This document shows positions 35,550-43,759 of a stretch of 64,000 bases of DNA, in pieces. The DNA is from Agromyces mediolanus (lineage in GTDB: Bacteria > Actinomycetota > Actinomycetes > Actinomycetales > Microbacteriaceae), in assembly GCF_023715325.1 (NCBI RefSeq), contig NZ_JAMBNX010000003.1:310001-374000 (forward strand), read 5' to 3'. The notes beneath the pieces are model-generated. The model had not been told where the DNA came from. It ran no database searches and was given only the letters and a program-made list of their open reading frames with translations. Position numbers and translations under genes: made by a program. Numbering within the stretch: the stretch's first letter is position 1; each line of letters starts with the position of its first letter.

Positions 35550-36659
35550 ATGGAGATCCGTCAGATCCCGGTCCCCGAGCGCCTCGGTGTGCCCGCCGCC
35601 CGTGAGTTCGAGCAGGCGGTGCTGCTCCTCGCGGCGGTCGAGCACGAAACCTGGGGCGACGACGACTTCGCCCTCAGCGCCGAGGAGATGCTCGCGGCGG
35701 CTCGCGGAACGCACTTGCGAAGGGTGGCGTTCGGCGCGTGGGACGGCGCGGAGCTGCTCGGGCGGTCCTCCGCCGTCTGGGACGAGGACCCGGAGGCCGA
35801 GTCGGCCGAAGTGCACGTCGTGGTCGCTGCGGGGCACCGCCGTCGGGGCATCGGCCGCGCCCTCCTCGAGGTCGCGGAGCGCGCCGCCCTCGGCGCCGGC
35901 AAGATCGCGCTCGACTCCTTCTCCGACCATCCCCCCGGGAGCCTCGGCGAGCCCGGCTCTGGGCTTCGGGCACCCGCGGCGACCGCCGGCGACGCAGAGA
36001 TCCCGGCCGACTCCGCCGCGGCCGCATTCGCCACGGCGACCGGCTATCGACTGGGGCAGATCGAACGGGTGAGTCTGCTGGAGACGAGCGGACGCGACCG
36101 GGAGCTCCGGGCGCAGCTCACCGAGGTTCAGGACTCCGCCGCGTCGGCCGGCTACCGGGTCGTGAGCTGGCGGGACGGCGCGCCCGACGCACTCGTCGAC
36201 GCCTACGCCGCAGCGAGGGAGCACATGAGCCGAGACATCCCGGCCGGGGCGCTGCAGATCGACGCCGAGCGCTGGGACCGCGCGCGGGTGCGCGCCTGGG
36301 AGTCCGAACTCCTCGCGGGCGGGACGACCCTGCTGAGCTGCGCCGTGGTCGACCCGAGCGGGAGCGTCGCGGGCTACACCGTGCTGGAGCTCCCGCCCGG
36401 CCGCCCGGTCGCGTACCAGGACGACACGATCGTGCTCGGCCCGCACCGGGGTCACCGGCTCGGTCTCCTGCTGAAGCTCGCGAACCTCGTCGCGCTGCAT
36501 GACGCGGCTCCGGAGCGGACCCGGGTGCACACCTGGAACGCCGACGAGAACGCCCATATGCTCCGCATCAACCTCGGCCTCGGCTTCCGTCCGTACGGGC
36601 TGTCGGCCGCGTGGGAGCGGCGGGTGCCGAGCGGCGAACGGCCGTCGTCGCTCAGCTGA
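35550..36659 (+). CDS. Double-GNAT acetyltransferase
   Basis: 369 aa with two GNAT domains. Both acetyl-CoA motifs look intact: AAGHRRRGIGRALLEVAERAAL near residue 97 and GPHRGHRLGLLLKLANLVAL near 305. The tandem layout resembles mycothiol synthase MshD and related actinobacterial enzymes, but the flanking sequence is not clearly MshD, so the substrate is open. It lies alone on the plus strand, divergent from smc and convergent with the LacI gene (6-bp gap). Confidence 0.85.
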   Translation: MEIRQIPVPERLGVPAAREFEQAVLLLAAVEHETWGDDDFALSAEEMLAAARGTHLRRVAFGAWDGAELLGRSSAVWDEDPEAESAEVHVVVAAGHRRRGIGRALLEVAERAALGAGKIALDSFSDHPPGSLGEPGSGLRAPAATAGDAEIPADSAAAAFATATGYRLGQIERVSLLETSGRDRELRAQLTEVQDSAASAGYRVVSWRDGAPDALVDAYAAAREHMSRDIPAGALQIDAERWDRARVRAWESELLAGGTTLLSCAVVDPSGSVAGYTVLELPPGRPVAYQDDTIVLGPHRGHRLGLLLKLANLVALHDAAPERTRVHTWNADENAHMLRINLGLGFRPYGLSAAWERRVPSGERPSSLS

Positions 36660-36665
36660 CCCGGC

Positions 36666-37706
36666 TCATCCGACCCGTGCGACGGTGGCCCGGAGCCGAG
36701 CGACGCCGCAACTCCGCCCGGTCGATTCGCGCGGCATCAGCCGCGTCGGGAGGAGGATCGGGTCCGACGGGACCGGCTTGCCAGCGAGGATGGCGATGAG
36801 CGTGTTCGTGGCGGTCGTACCCTGATCTCGAAGCGGGGACGCGATGGAGGTGAGCGGTGGCGTCGTCAGCGTGCCGAGCTGGGAGTTGTCGAAGCCGACG
36901 ACGCTGACATCGCGGGGCACCTCGAGCCCCAGGGCGCGCAGGCCGACGATGAAGCCGATGGCCATCACGTCGTTGAACGCGATGACGCCGGTCGTCGGAT
37001 TCGCGGCCCAGTGCGAGGCCGCGCGGAAGCCGCCTTCGACGGTCGGGGACGCGGCTCGGATCCGGCAGGTGCGGATGCCGAGATCGACCGCCGACTGCTG
37101 CACGCCCCGCCACCTGACGCCGTCGGTCCAGGATGCCGCGGGGCCGGCGAGGTACGTGACCTCGGTGTGGCCCAGCTCGTGCAAATGCTCCGCCGCGTGC
37201 CGCGCGCCCTCCGCACCGTCCGTCAGCACGCAGGGCAGGTCGCCGACGATCCGGTTGAGCACGACGACCGGGCGCTGCTTGGCGAGCATTCGGATGCCGG
37301 CGGCGGGCAGCCGCGGACTCGTGAGGATGACCCCGTCGACCGCGGTGAGGTATCGCTCGAACGCGCGCTCGCGCACCATGCTCTCGCGGGAGTCGAAGAC
37401 CATCAGGGTGTACCCCGCCCCCTCGGCCGCGAGGTCCGCACCGCGGACGAGGTCGGTGAACACCGGGTTCTTGATGTCGCTCACTACCATCGCGAGCAGC
37501 TGCGACCGTTGGAGTGCGGCCGGTAGGGTGCGGCTGCGCAGGTACCCGAGGCGCTGCGCGACCTCCCGGACCTTCGAGGCGGTCGCCACGCTCACCCGCC
37601 CGGGCCGGGCGAGAGCGCGTGAGACAGTCGACGGCGCTACGCCCGCTTCCCTGGCGACGTCATAGATCGTGACCGGGCGCTCCTCTGCCTGTTCGCGGTG
37701 CGGCAT
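36666..37706 (-). CDS. LacI family transcriptional regulator of the hexuronate cluster
   Basis: 346 aa from the ATG at 37706. The N-terminal helix-turn-helix (VTIYDVAREAGVAPSTVSRALARPGRVS) is a classic LacI headpiece with hinge; the rest is a periplasmic-binding-type effector domain (SQLLAMVVSDIKNPVFTDLVRG, VIAFNDVMAIGFIVGLRALG, PRDVSVVGFDN). It is divergent from uxaC across 145 bp that contain a nested palindrome. By position it represses the cluster and is released by a hexuronate or pathway intermediate; this is inferred. A TACCAT box lies 6 nt before the ATG. Confidence 0.9.
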   Translation of the reverse strand: MPHREQAEERPVTIYDVAREAGVAPSTVSRALARPGRVSVATASKVREVAQRLGYLRSRTLPAALQRSQLLAMVVSDIKNPVFTDLVRGADLAAEGAGYTLMVFDSRESMVRERAFERYLTAVDGVILTSPRLPAAGIRMLAKQRPVVVLNRIVGDLPCVLTDGAEGARHAAEHLHELGHTEVTYLAGPAASWTDGVRWRGVQQSAVDLGIRTCRIRAASPTVEGGFRAASHWAANPTTGVIAFNDVMAIGFIVGLRALGLEVPRDVSVVGFDNSQLGTLTTPPLTSIASPLRDQGTTATNTLIAILAGKPVPSDPILLPTRLMPRESTGRSCGVARLRATVARVG

Positions 37707-37712
37707 ACGGGC

Positions 37713-37718
37713 ATGGTA
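37713..37718 (-). promoter_or_regulatory. -10 box TACCAT, leaderless candidate (LacI gene)
   Basis: TACCAT followed by 6 nt (GCCCGT) and the ATG at 37706. Confidence 0.45.
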
Positions 37719-37792
37719 CTGGCGCTCGCGCGGGGCGGAGCGACGCGGAATCACGGACGCTCCACCCGTTCGAGGGCCATCCCGGTCAGACG

Positions 37793-37822
37793 GTTGGCAA
37801 AGCATGGCAACTTGTTGCCAAC
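37793..37822. promoter_or_regulatory. Nested palindromic operator for the LacI regulator
   Basis: Inner perfect inverted repeat TGGCAACTTGTTGCCA at 37805-37820. Outer arms GTTGGCAA (37793-37800) and TTGCCAAC (37815-37822) also form an exact inverted repeat. Three copies of a TTGGCAA/TGGCAAC half-site are therefore packed in 30 bp, 30 nt before uxaC, which fits a LacI-family operator. Confidence 0.7.
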
Positions 37823-37851
37823 GCCCGAGGGGCTCCCAGAGGATGGTCCGC

Positions 37852-39291
37852 ATGCAGGCCACACGACGAACGCACCCGGCAGGGCGGCACCCCGACCGTC
37901 TGCTCCCCTCGGAGCCGCAGCGCCGTCGCATCGCCCGCGAACTCTACGAGCAGGTCGCCGATCTCCCCATCGTTTCGCCGCACGGCCACGTGCCCGCGGC
38001 GCTGCTCGCGGAGAACCGGCCGTTCGAGAATCCGGCCGAGCTCTTCATCACCCCGGACCACTACGTCACGCGCCTCCTGCACGCGCACGGCGTCCCGCTC
38101 GCCGAGCTCGGCGTCGGCGCCGAGCCGCTCTCCGAGGAGCAGGCCCGGAGATCGTGGCGCATCCTCTGCGAGCACTGGGCGCGGTTCGCCGGAACGCCGA
38201 TGAAGTACTGGCTCGAGGACGTGCTCGTCGGCGTGTTCGAAGTCGACGAGCTACCTGACGCCTCGAACGCGGACGCCCTCTTCGACCACCTCGGCGAGCG
38301 CCTCCGCGACCCGGCGTACCTCCCGCGCGCCCTCGTCGAGTCGTTCAACATCGAGACGCTCGCCACGACGGACGACCCGCTCTCGACCCTCGAGCACCAC
38401 GCCGTGCTCCGCGACGACCCCGCCTTCGCCACCGACGTGATCCCCACGCTGCGGATCGAGGCGGCCATCGACCCCGCCCATCCGAGCTGGCACCGGAACG
38501 TGACCGCGCTCCTCGCCGGCGCGGGAGGCGACGACGCCTTCGAGCCCTACCTCACCGCCATCGCCGAACGCCGCCGCGTGTTCGCGCAGCACGGCGCGGT
38601 GTCGATCGACTGCGCGCTCGAGGACGCCCGCACGGCGGTCCTCCCCCACGGACAGCTCGCGGAGCTGTATCTGCGAGCACGGCGAGGCGAGGCGACGCCC
38701 CTGGAGAAGGCGACGTTCTGCGCGGGCATGGTCTCGGAGCTCGCCCGGCAGTCCCATGACGACGGACTCGTCATCACCCTGCACGTCGGTTCGCTGCGCG
38801 ACTACGACGCCGGGCTGCACCGGCAGTACGGACCGGATCGGGGCTGCGACATCCCGCTCACGACGCAGTTCGTCGAGGGGCTGCGCCCCCTCCTCAACGA
38901 GTTCGGCCACGACCCGGCGTTCCACCTCGTCCTCTTCACGCTCGACGAGACCTCGTGGGCGCGGGAGATCGCGCCGCTCGCGGGCTTCTACCCGAGCGTC
39001 TACGCGGGCGCGCCCTGGTGGTTCCTCGACGAGCCGGAGGCCATCCTGCGCTACCGCTCCGCCGTGACCGGTTCGATCGGCTTCGGCAAGCAGTCGGGCT
39101 TCATCGACGACACCCGTGCGCTCTGCTCCATCCCCGCGCGCCATGACATGGCTCGACGCCTCGACAGCGCCTTCCTCTCGAAGCTCGTGAGCGAGCACCG
39201 GCTCTCGATCGACGAGGCCGGCTCGATCATCAGGCAGCTCAGCTACGAGCTGCCGCGCGCCGCGTTCCGGCTCGGCCACTTCGGCCACTGA
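37852..39291 (+). CDS. uxaC: Glucuronate/galacturonate isomerase UxaC
   Basis: 479 aa from the ATG at 37852 (GAGG 8 nt upstream; a second ATG 3 codons earlier has no spacing). Isomerises D-glucuronate to fructuronate and D-galacturonate to tagaturonate. Amidohydrolase-fold metal site: IVSPHGHVPAALL near residue 37. Other family marks are PMKYWLEDVLVGVF and the C-terminal AGAPWWFLDEPEAILRYR ... GFIDDTRALCSIPARHDMARR. First gene of the cluster, right after the operator. Confidence 0.95.
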   Translation: MQATRRTHPAGRHPDRLLPSEPQRRRIARELYEQVADLPIVSPHGHVPAALLAENRPFENPAELFITPDHYVTRLLHAHGVPLAELGVGAEPLSEEQARRSWRILCEHWARFAGTPMKYWLEDVLVGVFEVDELPDASNADALFDHLGERLRDPAYLPRALVESFNIETLATTDDPLSTLEHHAVLRDDPAFATDVIPTLRIEAAIDPAHPSWHRNVTALLAGAGGDDAFEPYLTAIAERRRVFAQHGAVSIDCALEDARTAVLPHGQLAELYLRARRGEATPLEKATFCAGMVSELARQSHDDGLVITLHVGSLRDYDAGLHRQYGPDRGCDIPLTTQFVEGLRPLLNEFGHDPAFHLVLFTLDETSWAREIAPLAGFYPSVYAGAPWWFLDEPEAILRYRSAVTGSIGFGKQSGFIDDTRALCSIPARHDMARRLDSAFLSKLVSEHRLSIDEAGSIIRQLSYELPRAAFRLGHFGH

Positions 39292-39392
39292 GCCGTTCGT
39301 ACGCGCGCCCACCCCCATTCCCCCCGACTCGGCTCCACTCCCCCGATTCCCTCCCCCGCTCGACCCCGAACCTGACCAATGGAGGTCACGAA

Positions 39393-40700
39393 ATGAAACG
39401 GTCCATGGCACGCGGAACCGCCACCGCAGCGGCGCTCTCGCTGCTCCTCGTGGGATGCAGCGCTTCACCGCCGGACGGATCCTCGGGATCCGGCTCCGAG
39501 GAGCTCGTCTACTGGTCGATGCTGACCGTCGACGAGCCCGAGGTCCCGATCCTCACGGCCGTGTTCGATGAGTTCGAAGCGGAGACGGGCATCACGGTCA
39601 ACGTGCAGTGGCAGGGGCGCGACGTGCTCCAGAAGGTGATGGCCGGGATGACGACCGGCAACGTGCCGGACCTCACCGACCAGGACAACAACCGGCTGCA
39701 GGGCCTCCTCGCGAACAACGGTGCAGCCCGAGACCTCTCCGGACTGTACGAGCGCACGGTGCAGGGCGAGGACGTCACGATCGGCGAACTCGTCGGCGAC
39801 AAGTACGACCCGCTCACGAAGGGCGAGGACGGCGCGTACTTCATGCTGCCGTTCACCCTCCAGCCCTACGTCTGGTGGTACAACGGCGCCAACGTCCCGA
39901 GCCTCACCGACGGCGCGCCGAGTGATTGGGCCGGCATGGACGCCCTGCTCGGCGAGCTGAAGGCGGAGGGACGCGCGCCGCTCGCGCTCGACGCGGACCA
40001 CACCGACTACGACCGCGCGATGGTCGCGACCGCCATCGTCCGCGCGGTCGGGCCAGGCAAGCTGCTGGAGGCCGTCGAGGACCCCACCGGCGACGCTTGG
40101 GACACCCCCGAGATGCGCGAGGCCGTCGAGCTCTTCGTCGACTGGGCCGAACAGGGCTTCTACGCCGAGGGCTACGACAGCAGCAAGTGGCCGGCCATCC
40201 AGACGGAGTGGGCGCAGAACAAGGCCGACCTGCTCTTCCTCGGCGGCTGGACGCCGAACGAGACCCGGGGCTATGCCGCCGACGACATGGCGTACCGTGC
40301 GTTCAACTTCCCCGCCGTCGAGGAGGGCGGCGACACCGCGGTCCCGGTGGCGCTCAACGGCTTCGCGATCCCCACGAAGGCGAAGAACCCCGAGGCCGCG
40401 GAGCAGTTCCTGGCGTTCCTGTATGCGAAGGACCCCATGTCCCGTCTCACGACCGAGACGCTGAGCCTCACGGTCCGCTCCGACATCGAGGTGCCGGCCG
40501 ACCTGCAGGACATCCGCGACATCGTCGACCAGAACGCGATCTACGGCGTGAACGACCAGGTCCCCGCCGTGGTCCCGAACTTCGACACCACGGTCTTCCA
40601 GCCCGCGACTCAGGCCCTCGTGACCGGCCGGCTCACCACCGACGAGTTCATCGAGCGGATGAAGACCGAGCAGAAGCAGTACTGGGAACTCAACGGGTGA
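39393..40700 (+). CDS. ABC sugar-acid transporter substrate-binding lipoprotein
   Basis: 435 aa. Lipoprotein signal with lipobox LLLVGCS (Cys at residue 22), then a family-1 extracellular binding protein (ELVYWSMLTVDEPEVPILTAVFDEFEAETGI; GWTPNETRGY; VPVALNGFAIPTKAKNPEAAEQFLAFL). It captures the substrate outside the membrane for the two permeases that follow. From the neighbours the ligand is a hexuronate or hexuronate-containing oligosaccharide. Ribosome-binding site GGAGGT. Confidence 0.92.
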   Translation: MKRSMARGTATAAALSLLLVGCSASPPDGSSGSGSEELVYWSMLTVDEPEVPILTAVFDEFEAETGITVNVQWQGRDVLQKVMAGMTTGNVPDLTDQDNNRLQGLLANNGAARDLSGLYERTVQGEDVTIGELVGDKYDPLTKGEDGAYFMLPFTLQPYVWWYNGANVPSLTDGAPSDWAGMDALLGELKAEGRAPLALDADHTDYDRAMVATAIVRAVGPGKLLEAVEDPTGDAWDTPEMREAVELFVDWAEQGFYAEGYDSSKWPAIQTEWAQNKADLLFLGGWTPNETRGYAADDMAYRAFNFPAVEEGGDTAVPVALNGFAIPTKAKNPEAAEQFLAFLYAKDPMSRLTTETLSLTVRSDIEVPADLQDIRDIVDQNAIYGVNDQVPAVVPNFDTTVFQPATQALVTGRLTTDEFIERMKTEQKQYWELNG

Positions 40701-40728
40701 CCGTCCCCCGAGCCGCAGGAGCAGACGA

Positions 40729-41688
40729 GTGAGCGTGTTGGAGTCAGAGCGCGTCGGGACCGACGCCGACGCACCGGGGCGCACCGCCCGTACCGAGGCG
40801 AGGCCGCGGCAGCGCTCGCAGCGGAACTGGTTCGTGCTCTTCGTCCTCCCGGCCGTCGTGCTCTACGCACTCGTCCTGATCGGTCCGACGGTCTTCTCGA
40901 TCGGGGTCAGCCTGTTCCAGTGGAATGGGCTGACCCCGCCCGAGTGGCGCGGGCTCCGCAACTACGAGATCCTCTTCCGGGATCCGGTGTTCCTCCGCTC
41001 GCTGGTCAACACCCTGGTGATCCTCCTCGTCGGCGGCGCCGTGATCTTCATAGTCGGCTTCTTCTTCGCAGCGTTCATCCGGACCATGCGGGGGCGGAAC
41101 TTCATCCGTTCTGCGCTGTTCTTCCCGTTCATCGCGTCGCCGATCGCCCTCTCGATCGTGTGGGGCGTGCTGTTCCAGTACCGGGGCATCGTGAACACCC
41201 TGCTCGGCGAGCTCGGCATCGAGCCGCTCGAGTGGCTGTCGAGCGAGAACATCTTCAAGATGGCCGTCACCGGCACCATCTGGGTGAGCGCGGGGCTCTA
41301 TCTCACCATCCTGCTCGCCGGGATCGACCAGATCCCGCCCATGTACTACGAGGTCGCGGAGCTCGAGGGTGCGAGCGCCTTCCAGCGGTTCCGGTACGTC
41401 ACGCTCCCGCTCTCCTGGGACGTCGCCTCCGTCGCCGCGATCCTCTGGACGATCGAGGCGCTGAAGCTCTTCGACTTCCTGTTCGCCTTCGGCGGGGCCA
41501 CGACGACGATGCCGCCGGTGGAGATCTGGAACTCCTCGCTCTTCGTCTACGGCCAGACCTTCGGCGACCAGGTGCCCGCGTACCGCTTCGGGTACGCCTC
41601 GGCATCCGCGGTGCTCATGCTGCTGCTGTTCGGCGTCATCGTCGTACTGCTCCGGCGGATCCTCCGCAGGGAGCCGATCGAACTATGA
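40729..41688 (+). CDS. ABC transporter permease (MalF type)
   Basis: 319 aa from a GTG with AGGAG 8 nt upstream. Six TM helices starting at about residues 35, 90, 127, 178, 232 and 285. The cytoplasmic EAA loop that contacts the ATPase is YYEVAELEGASAFQRFRYVTLP. It forms a heterodimer with the next gene. The ATPase subunit is not encoded in the cluster. Confidence 0.93.
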   Translation: MSVLESERVGTDADAPGRTARTEARPRQRSQRNWFVLFVLPAVVLYALVLIGPTVFSIGVSLFQWNGLTPPEWRGLRNYEILFRDPVFLRSLVNTLVILLVGGAVIFIVGFFFAAFIRTMRGRNFIRSALFFPFIASPIALSIVWGVLFQYRGIVNTLLGELGIEPLEWLSSENIFKMAVTGTIWVSAGLYLTILLAGIDQIPPMYYEVAELEGASAFQRFRYVTLPLSWDVASVAAILWTIEALKLFDFLFAFGGATTTMPPVEIWNSSLFVYGQTFGDQVPAYRFGYASASAVLMLLLFGVIVVLLRRILRREPIEL

Positions 41689-41746
41689 CCCGCCACCGCC
41701 CCCGCGGCCGGCCCACGCCGGACGCCCCGTCGAAAGAGGTGCACCG

Positions 41747-42637
41747 ATGAGCCCGCAGAACACGGCCCGCGCGCCTCGGCGAGCGTTCCAGCGTGCCACG
41801 CGCTCCACTCCCGGCCGACTCTTCGGCTGGCTACCCCGCCTCGTCATCTGGCTCTTCGTCGGGTTCAACCTCGTGGTCCTCGCGATCACCCTGTTGTCAT
41901 CGGTGAAGACCACGAAGGACATCTTCGCGGCCCCGCTGGGCCTCCCGACCACGTGGGAGTGGGGCAACTGGAGCACGGCCTGGTCCAACAGCGGGTTCGC
42001 CGTCGGAGCGATCAACTCCCTCATCGTCGTCGGCTCGGCGTCGATCGCGGTCGTGGCGATCGCCGCGCCGGCCGCCTACGCGCTCTCGAGGATGAATGTG
42101 CGCTGGGCCAAGCAGCTCTCGACCGCGTTCGTGCTCGGCATCGGCATCCCGCCGCACATCATCATCATCCCGCTGTTCATCGAGTTCTCGCAGCTCGGCC
42201 TCATCAACAGCAAGCTCGGGCTCATCATCGTGTACACGGGCGTCTCCTTGCCGTTCGCGGTGTTCCTGCTCACCGGCTTCATGGCCGCCGTGCCGAAGGA
42301 GATCGAGGAGGCAGCTTCCCTCGACGGGGCGGGGCCGATCGCGACGCTCGTCCGCATCTTCTTGCCGACCGTGCGCAACGGCCTGCTGACGGTGTTCATC
42401 ATCACCGCGGTGAGCCTCTGGAACGAGGTGCTCATCGCCCTCACCTTCGTGCAGTCGAACGACAACTTCACCCTCGGGTTCTCGCTCATGTCCCTGCTCT
42501 CGGCGATCCAGTACAGCGGTGCGGACTACGGGCTGCTGTTCGCCGGCGTCGGCATCATGCTCGTGCCGATGCTGCTGCTGTTCGTCCTGCTGCGGCGATT
42601 CGTCATCGAGGGCATGACCCTCGGCGTCGGCAAGTAG
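41747..42637 (+). CDS. ABC transporter permease (MalG type)
   Basis: 296 aa, with six TM helices from about residue 31. EAA loop PKEIEEAASLDGAGPIATLVRIFLP. The partner of the preceding permease. Ribosome-binding site GAGGTG. Like many actinobacterial carbohydrate importers it probably shares a multitask ATPase (MsmK/MsiK type) encoded elsewhere. Confidence 0.93.
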   Translation: MSPQNTARAPRRAFQRATRSTPGRLFGWLPRLVIWLFVGFNLVVLAITLLSSVKTTKDIFAAPLGLPTTWEWGNWSTAWSNSGFAVGAINSLIVVGSASIAVVAIAAPAAYALSRMNVRWAKQLSTAFVLGIGIPPHIIIIPLFIEFSQLGLINSKLGLIIVYTGVSLPFAVFLLTGFMAAVPKEIEEAASLDGAGPIATLVRIFLPTVRNGLLTVFIITAVSLWNEVLIALTFVQSNDNFTLGFSLMSLLSAIQYSGADYGLLFAGVGIMLVPMLLLFVLLRRFVIEGMTLGVGK

Positions 42638-42685
42638 CCGCGCACCGCGCCATCAACGACGCACCCATCTCGAAAGGACCTGCAC

Positions 42686-43759
42686 GTGACCACCCCAGCC
42701 GTCCCGCTCGGACATCGCAATCTCAGCCCGAACGCCTGGCTCCTCGACCGGGCCAGGAAGCACACCCCCCGGTTCCACTTCGACCCGGAGACCACCGACG
42801 TCGAGGCCTGGCGGGAGAAGACGCTCGCCGCGGTCCTCGCGACGCTCGGCGAGGAGCCGCCGGCCTGCGAGCCGAACCCCGTGCTGCTCGGCGAGATCGA
42901 GCTCGACGGCTTCATCCAGCAGCGCTGGATGATGGACGTCGAGGACGGACTGTCCACAATCGTGGCGGTGAACCGGCCGAGCGGCGGCGGCGAGGAATCG
43001 ACCTGGGCCCCGATCCTCTGCTGGCACGGCCACGACATGGGCGGCAAGGAGCCCATCATGGGCAACCGCTCGACCGCGCTGCTCCGCTCCTACGCGGACG
43101 ACGGCTACAACTACGGCGCGGTGATGGCGCGCCACGGCTTCGTCACCATCGGCGTCGACTGGATGGGGCACGGCGACTTCGACGAACAGCGGAAGTGGCG
43201 CATCAGCTCGCCCCAGAAGGGCGTCGAGATGGACTGGTGCGACACGTACTACCTCAACGCGACCAACCTCGGCATGACGCCGCTCGGCATCAACATCGCC
43301 CACGGGAAGCGCGTGCTCGACTTCGTGACCACGCTCCCCTACGTGCAGGACGGGCCGATCGGGGTGATGGGCGTCTCCGGAGGGGGCACGATGTCGCTGT
43401 GGTCGGCGCTCGCGGACCCGCGCATCGCGGCGACCGAGATCATCTGCTACTCGGACACCTTCCCCGACTTCGGCTTCCGCGACAGCAACTACTGCGGCAT
43501 GCAGATCACGCCGGGCCTGTTCTCGCTGGTCGACGTCTCCGATCTGCAGGGGCTGCTGTTCCCCCGCGCGCTGATGGTCGACCTCGGGTTCTTCGACGAC
43601 TGCTTCATGCTCGAGTCGGCCGGCCCCTGCGCCGACCGCGTCGAGGAGATCTATCGACGGGCCGGTGCGTCGCACCGGTTCCGCCGACAGCTGTTCGCGG
43701 CCGGGCACAGCTGGTGCGACGAGCAGTCCGCCGACTTCTTCGGGGAGCACCTGCGATGA
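42686..43759 (+). CDS. Alpha/beta hydrolase (probable esterase) in the hexuronate operon
   Basis: 357 aa from a GTG with AAAGGA upstream. Alpha/beta hydrolase with nucleophile Ser231 in GVSGGGTMS, acid probably Asp304 or Asp305 (GFFDDCF) and His341 in AAGHSW; an oxyanion-type CWHGHDMGG lies at about 112-120. It resembles the Abhydrolase_7 / acetyl-xylan-esterase-like group without a signal peptide, so it acts in the cytoplasm. The likely substrate is an acetylated or methyl-esterified uronate or oligouronide brought in by the ABC system; this is inferred from context. It overlaps uxaE by 4 bp. Confidence 0.8.
   Translation: MTTPAVPLGHRNLSPNAWLLDRARKHTPRFHFDPETTDVEAWREKTLAAVLATLGEEPPACEPNPVLLGEIELDGFIQQRWMMDVEDGLSTIVAVNRPSGGGEESTWAPILCWHGHDMGGKEPIMGNRSTALLRSYADDGYNYGAVMARHGFVTIGVDWMGHGDFDEQRKWRISSPQKGVEMDWCDTYYLNATNLGMTPLGINIAHGKRVLDFVTTLPYVQDGPIGVMGVSGGGTMSLWSALADPRIAATEIICYSDTFPDFGFRDSNYCGMQITPGLFSLVDVSDLQGLLFPRALMVDLGFFDDCFMLESAGPCADRVEEIYRRAGASHRFRRQLFAAGHSWCDEQSADFFGEHLR

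Noticed and set aside
36666-37706. The LacI gene with a longer N-terminus (start near 37931)
   Set aside because: The extra codons cross the operator and lack similarity; the headpiece starts normally at the ATG at 37706.
41953-43755. Upstream extension of the uxaE frame by about 600 codons
   Set aside because: It overlaps the second permease and the esterase; uxaE homology begins at the ATG at 43756.
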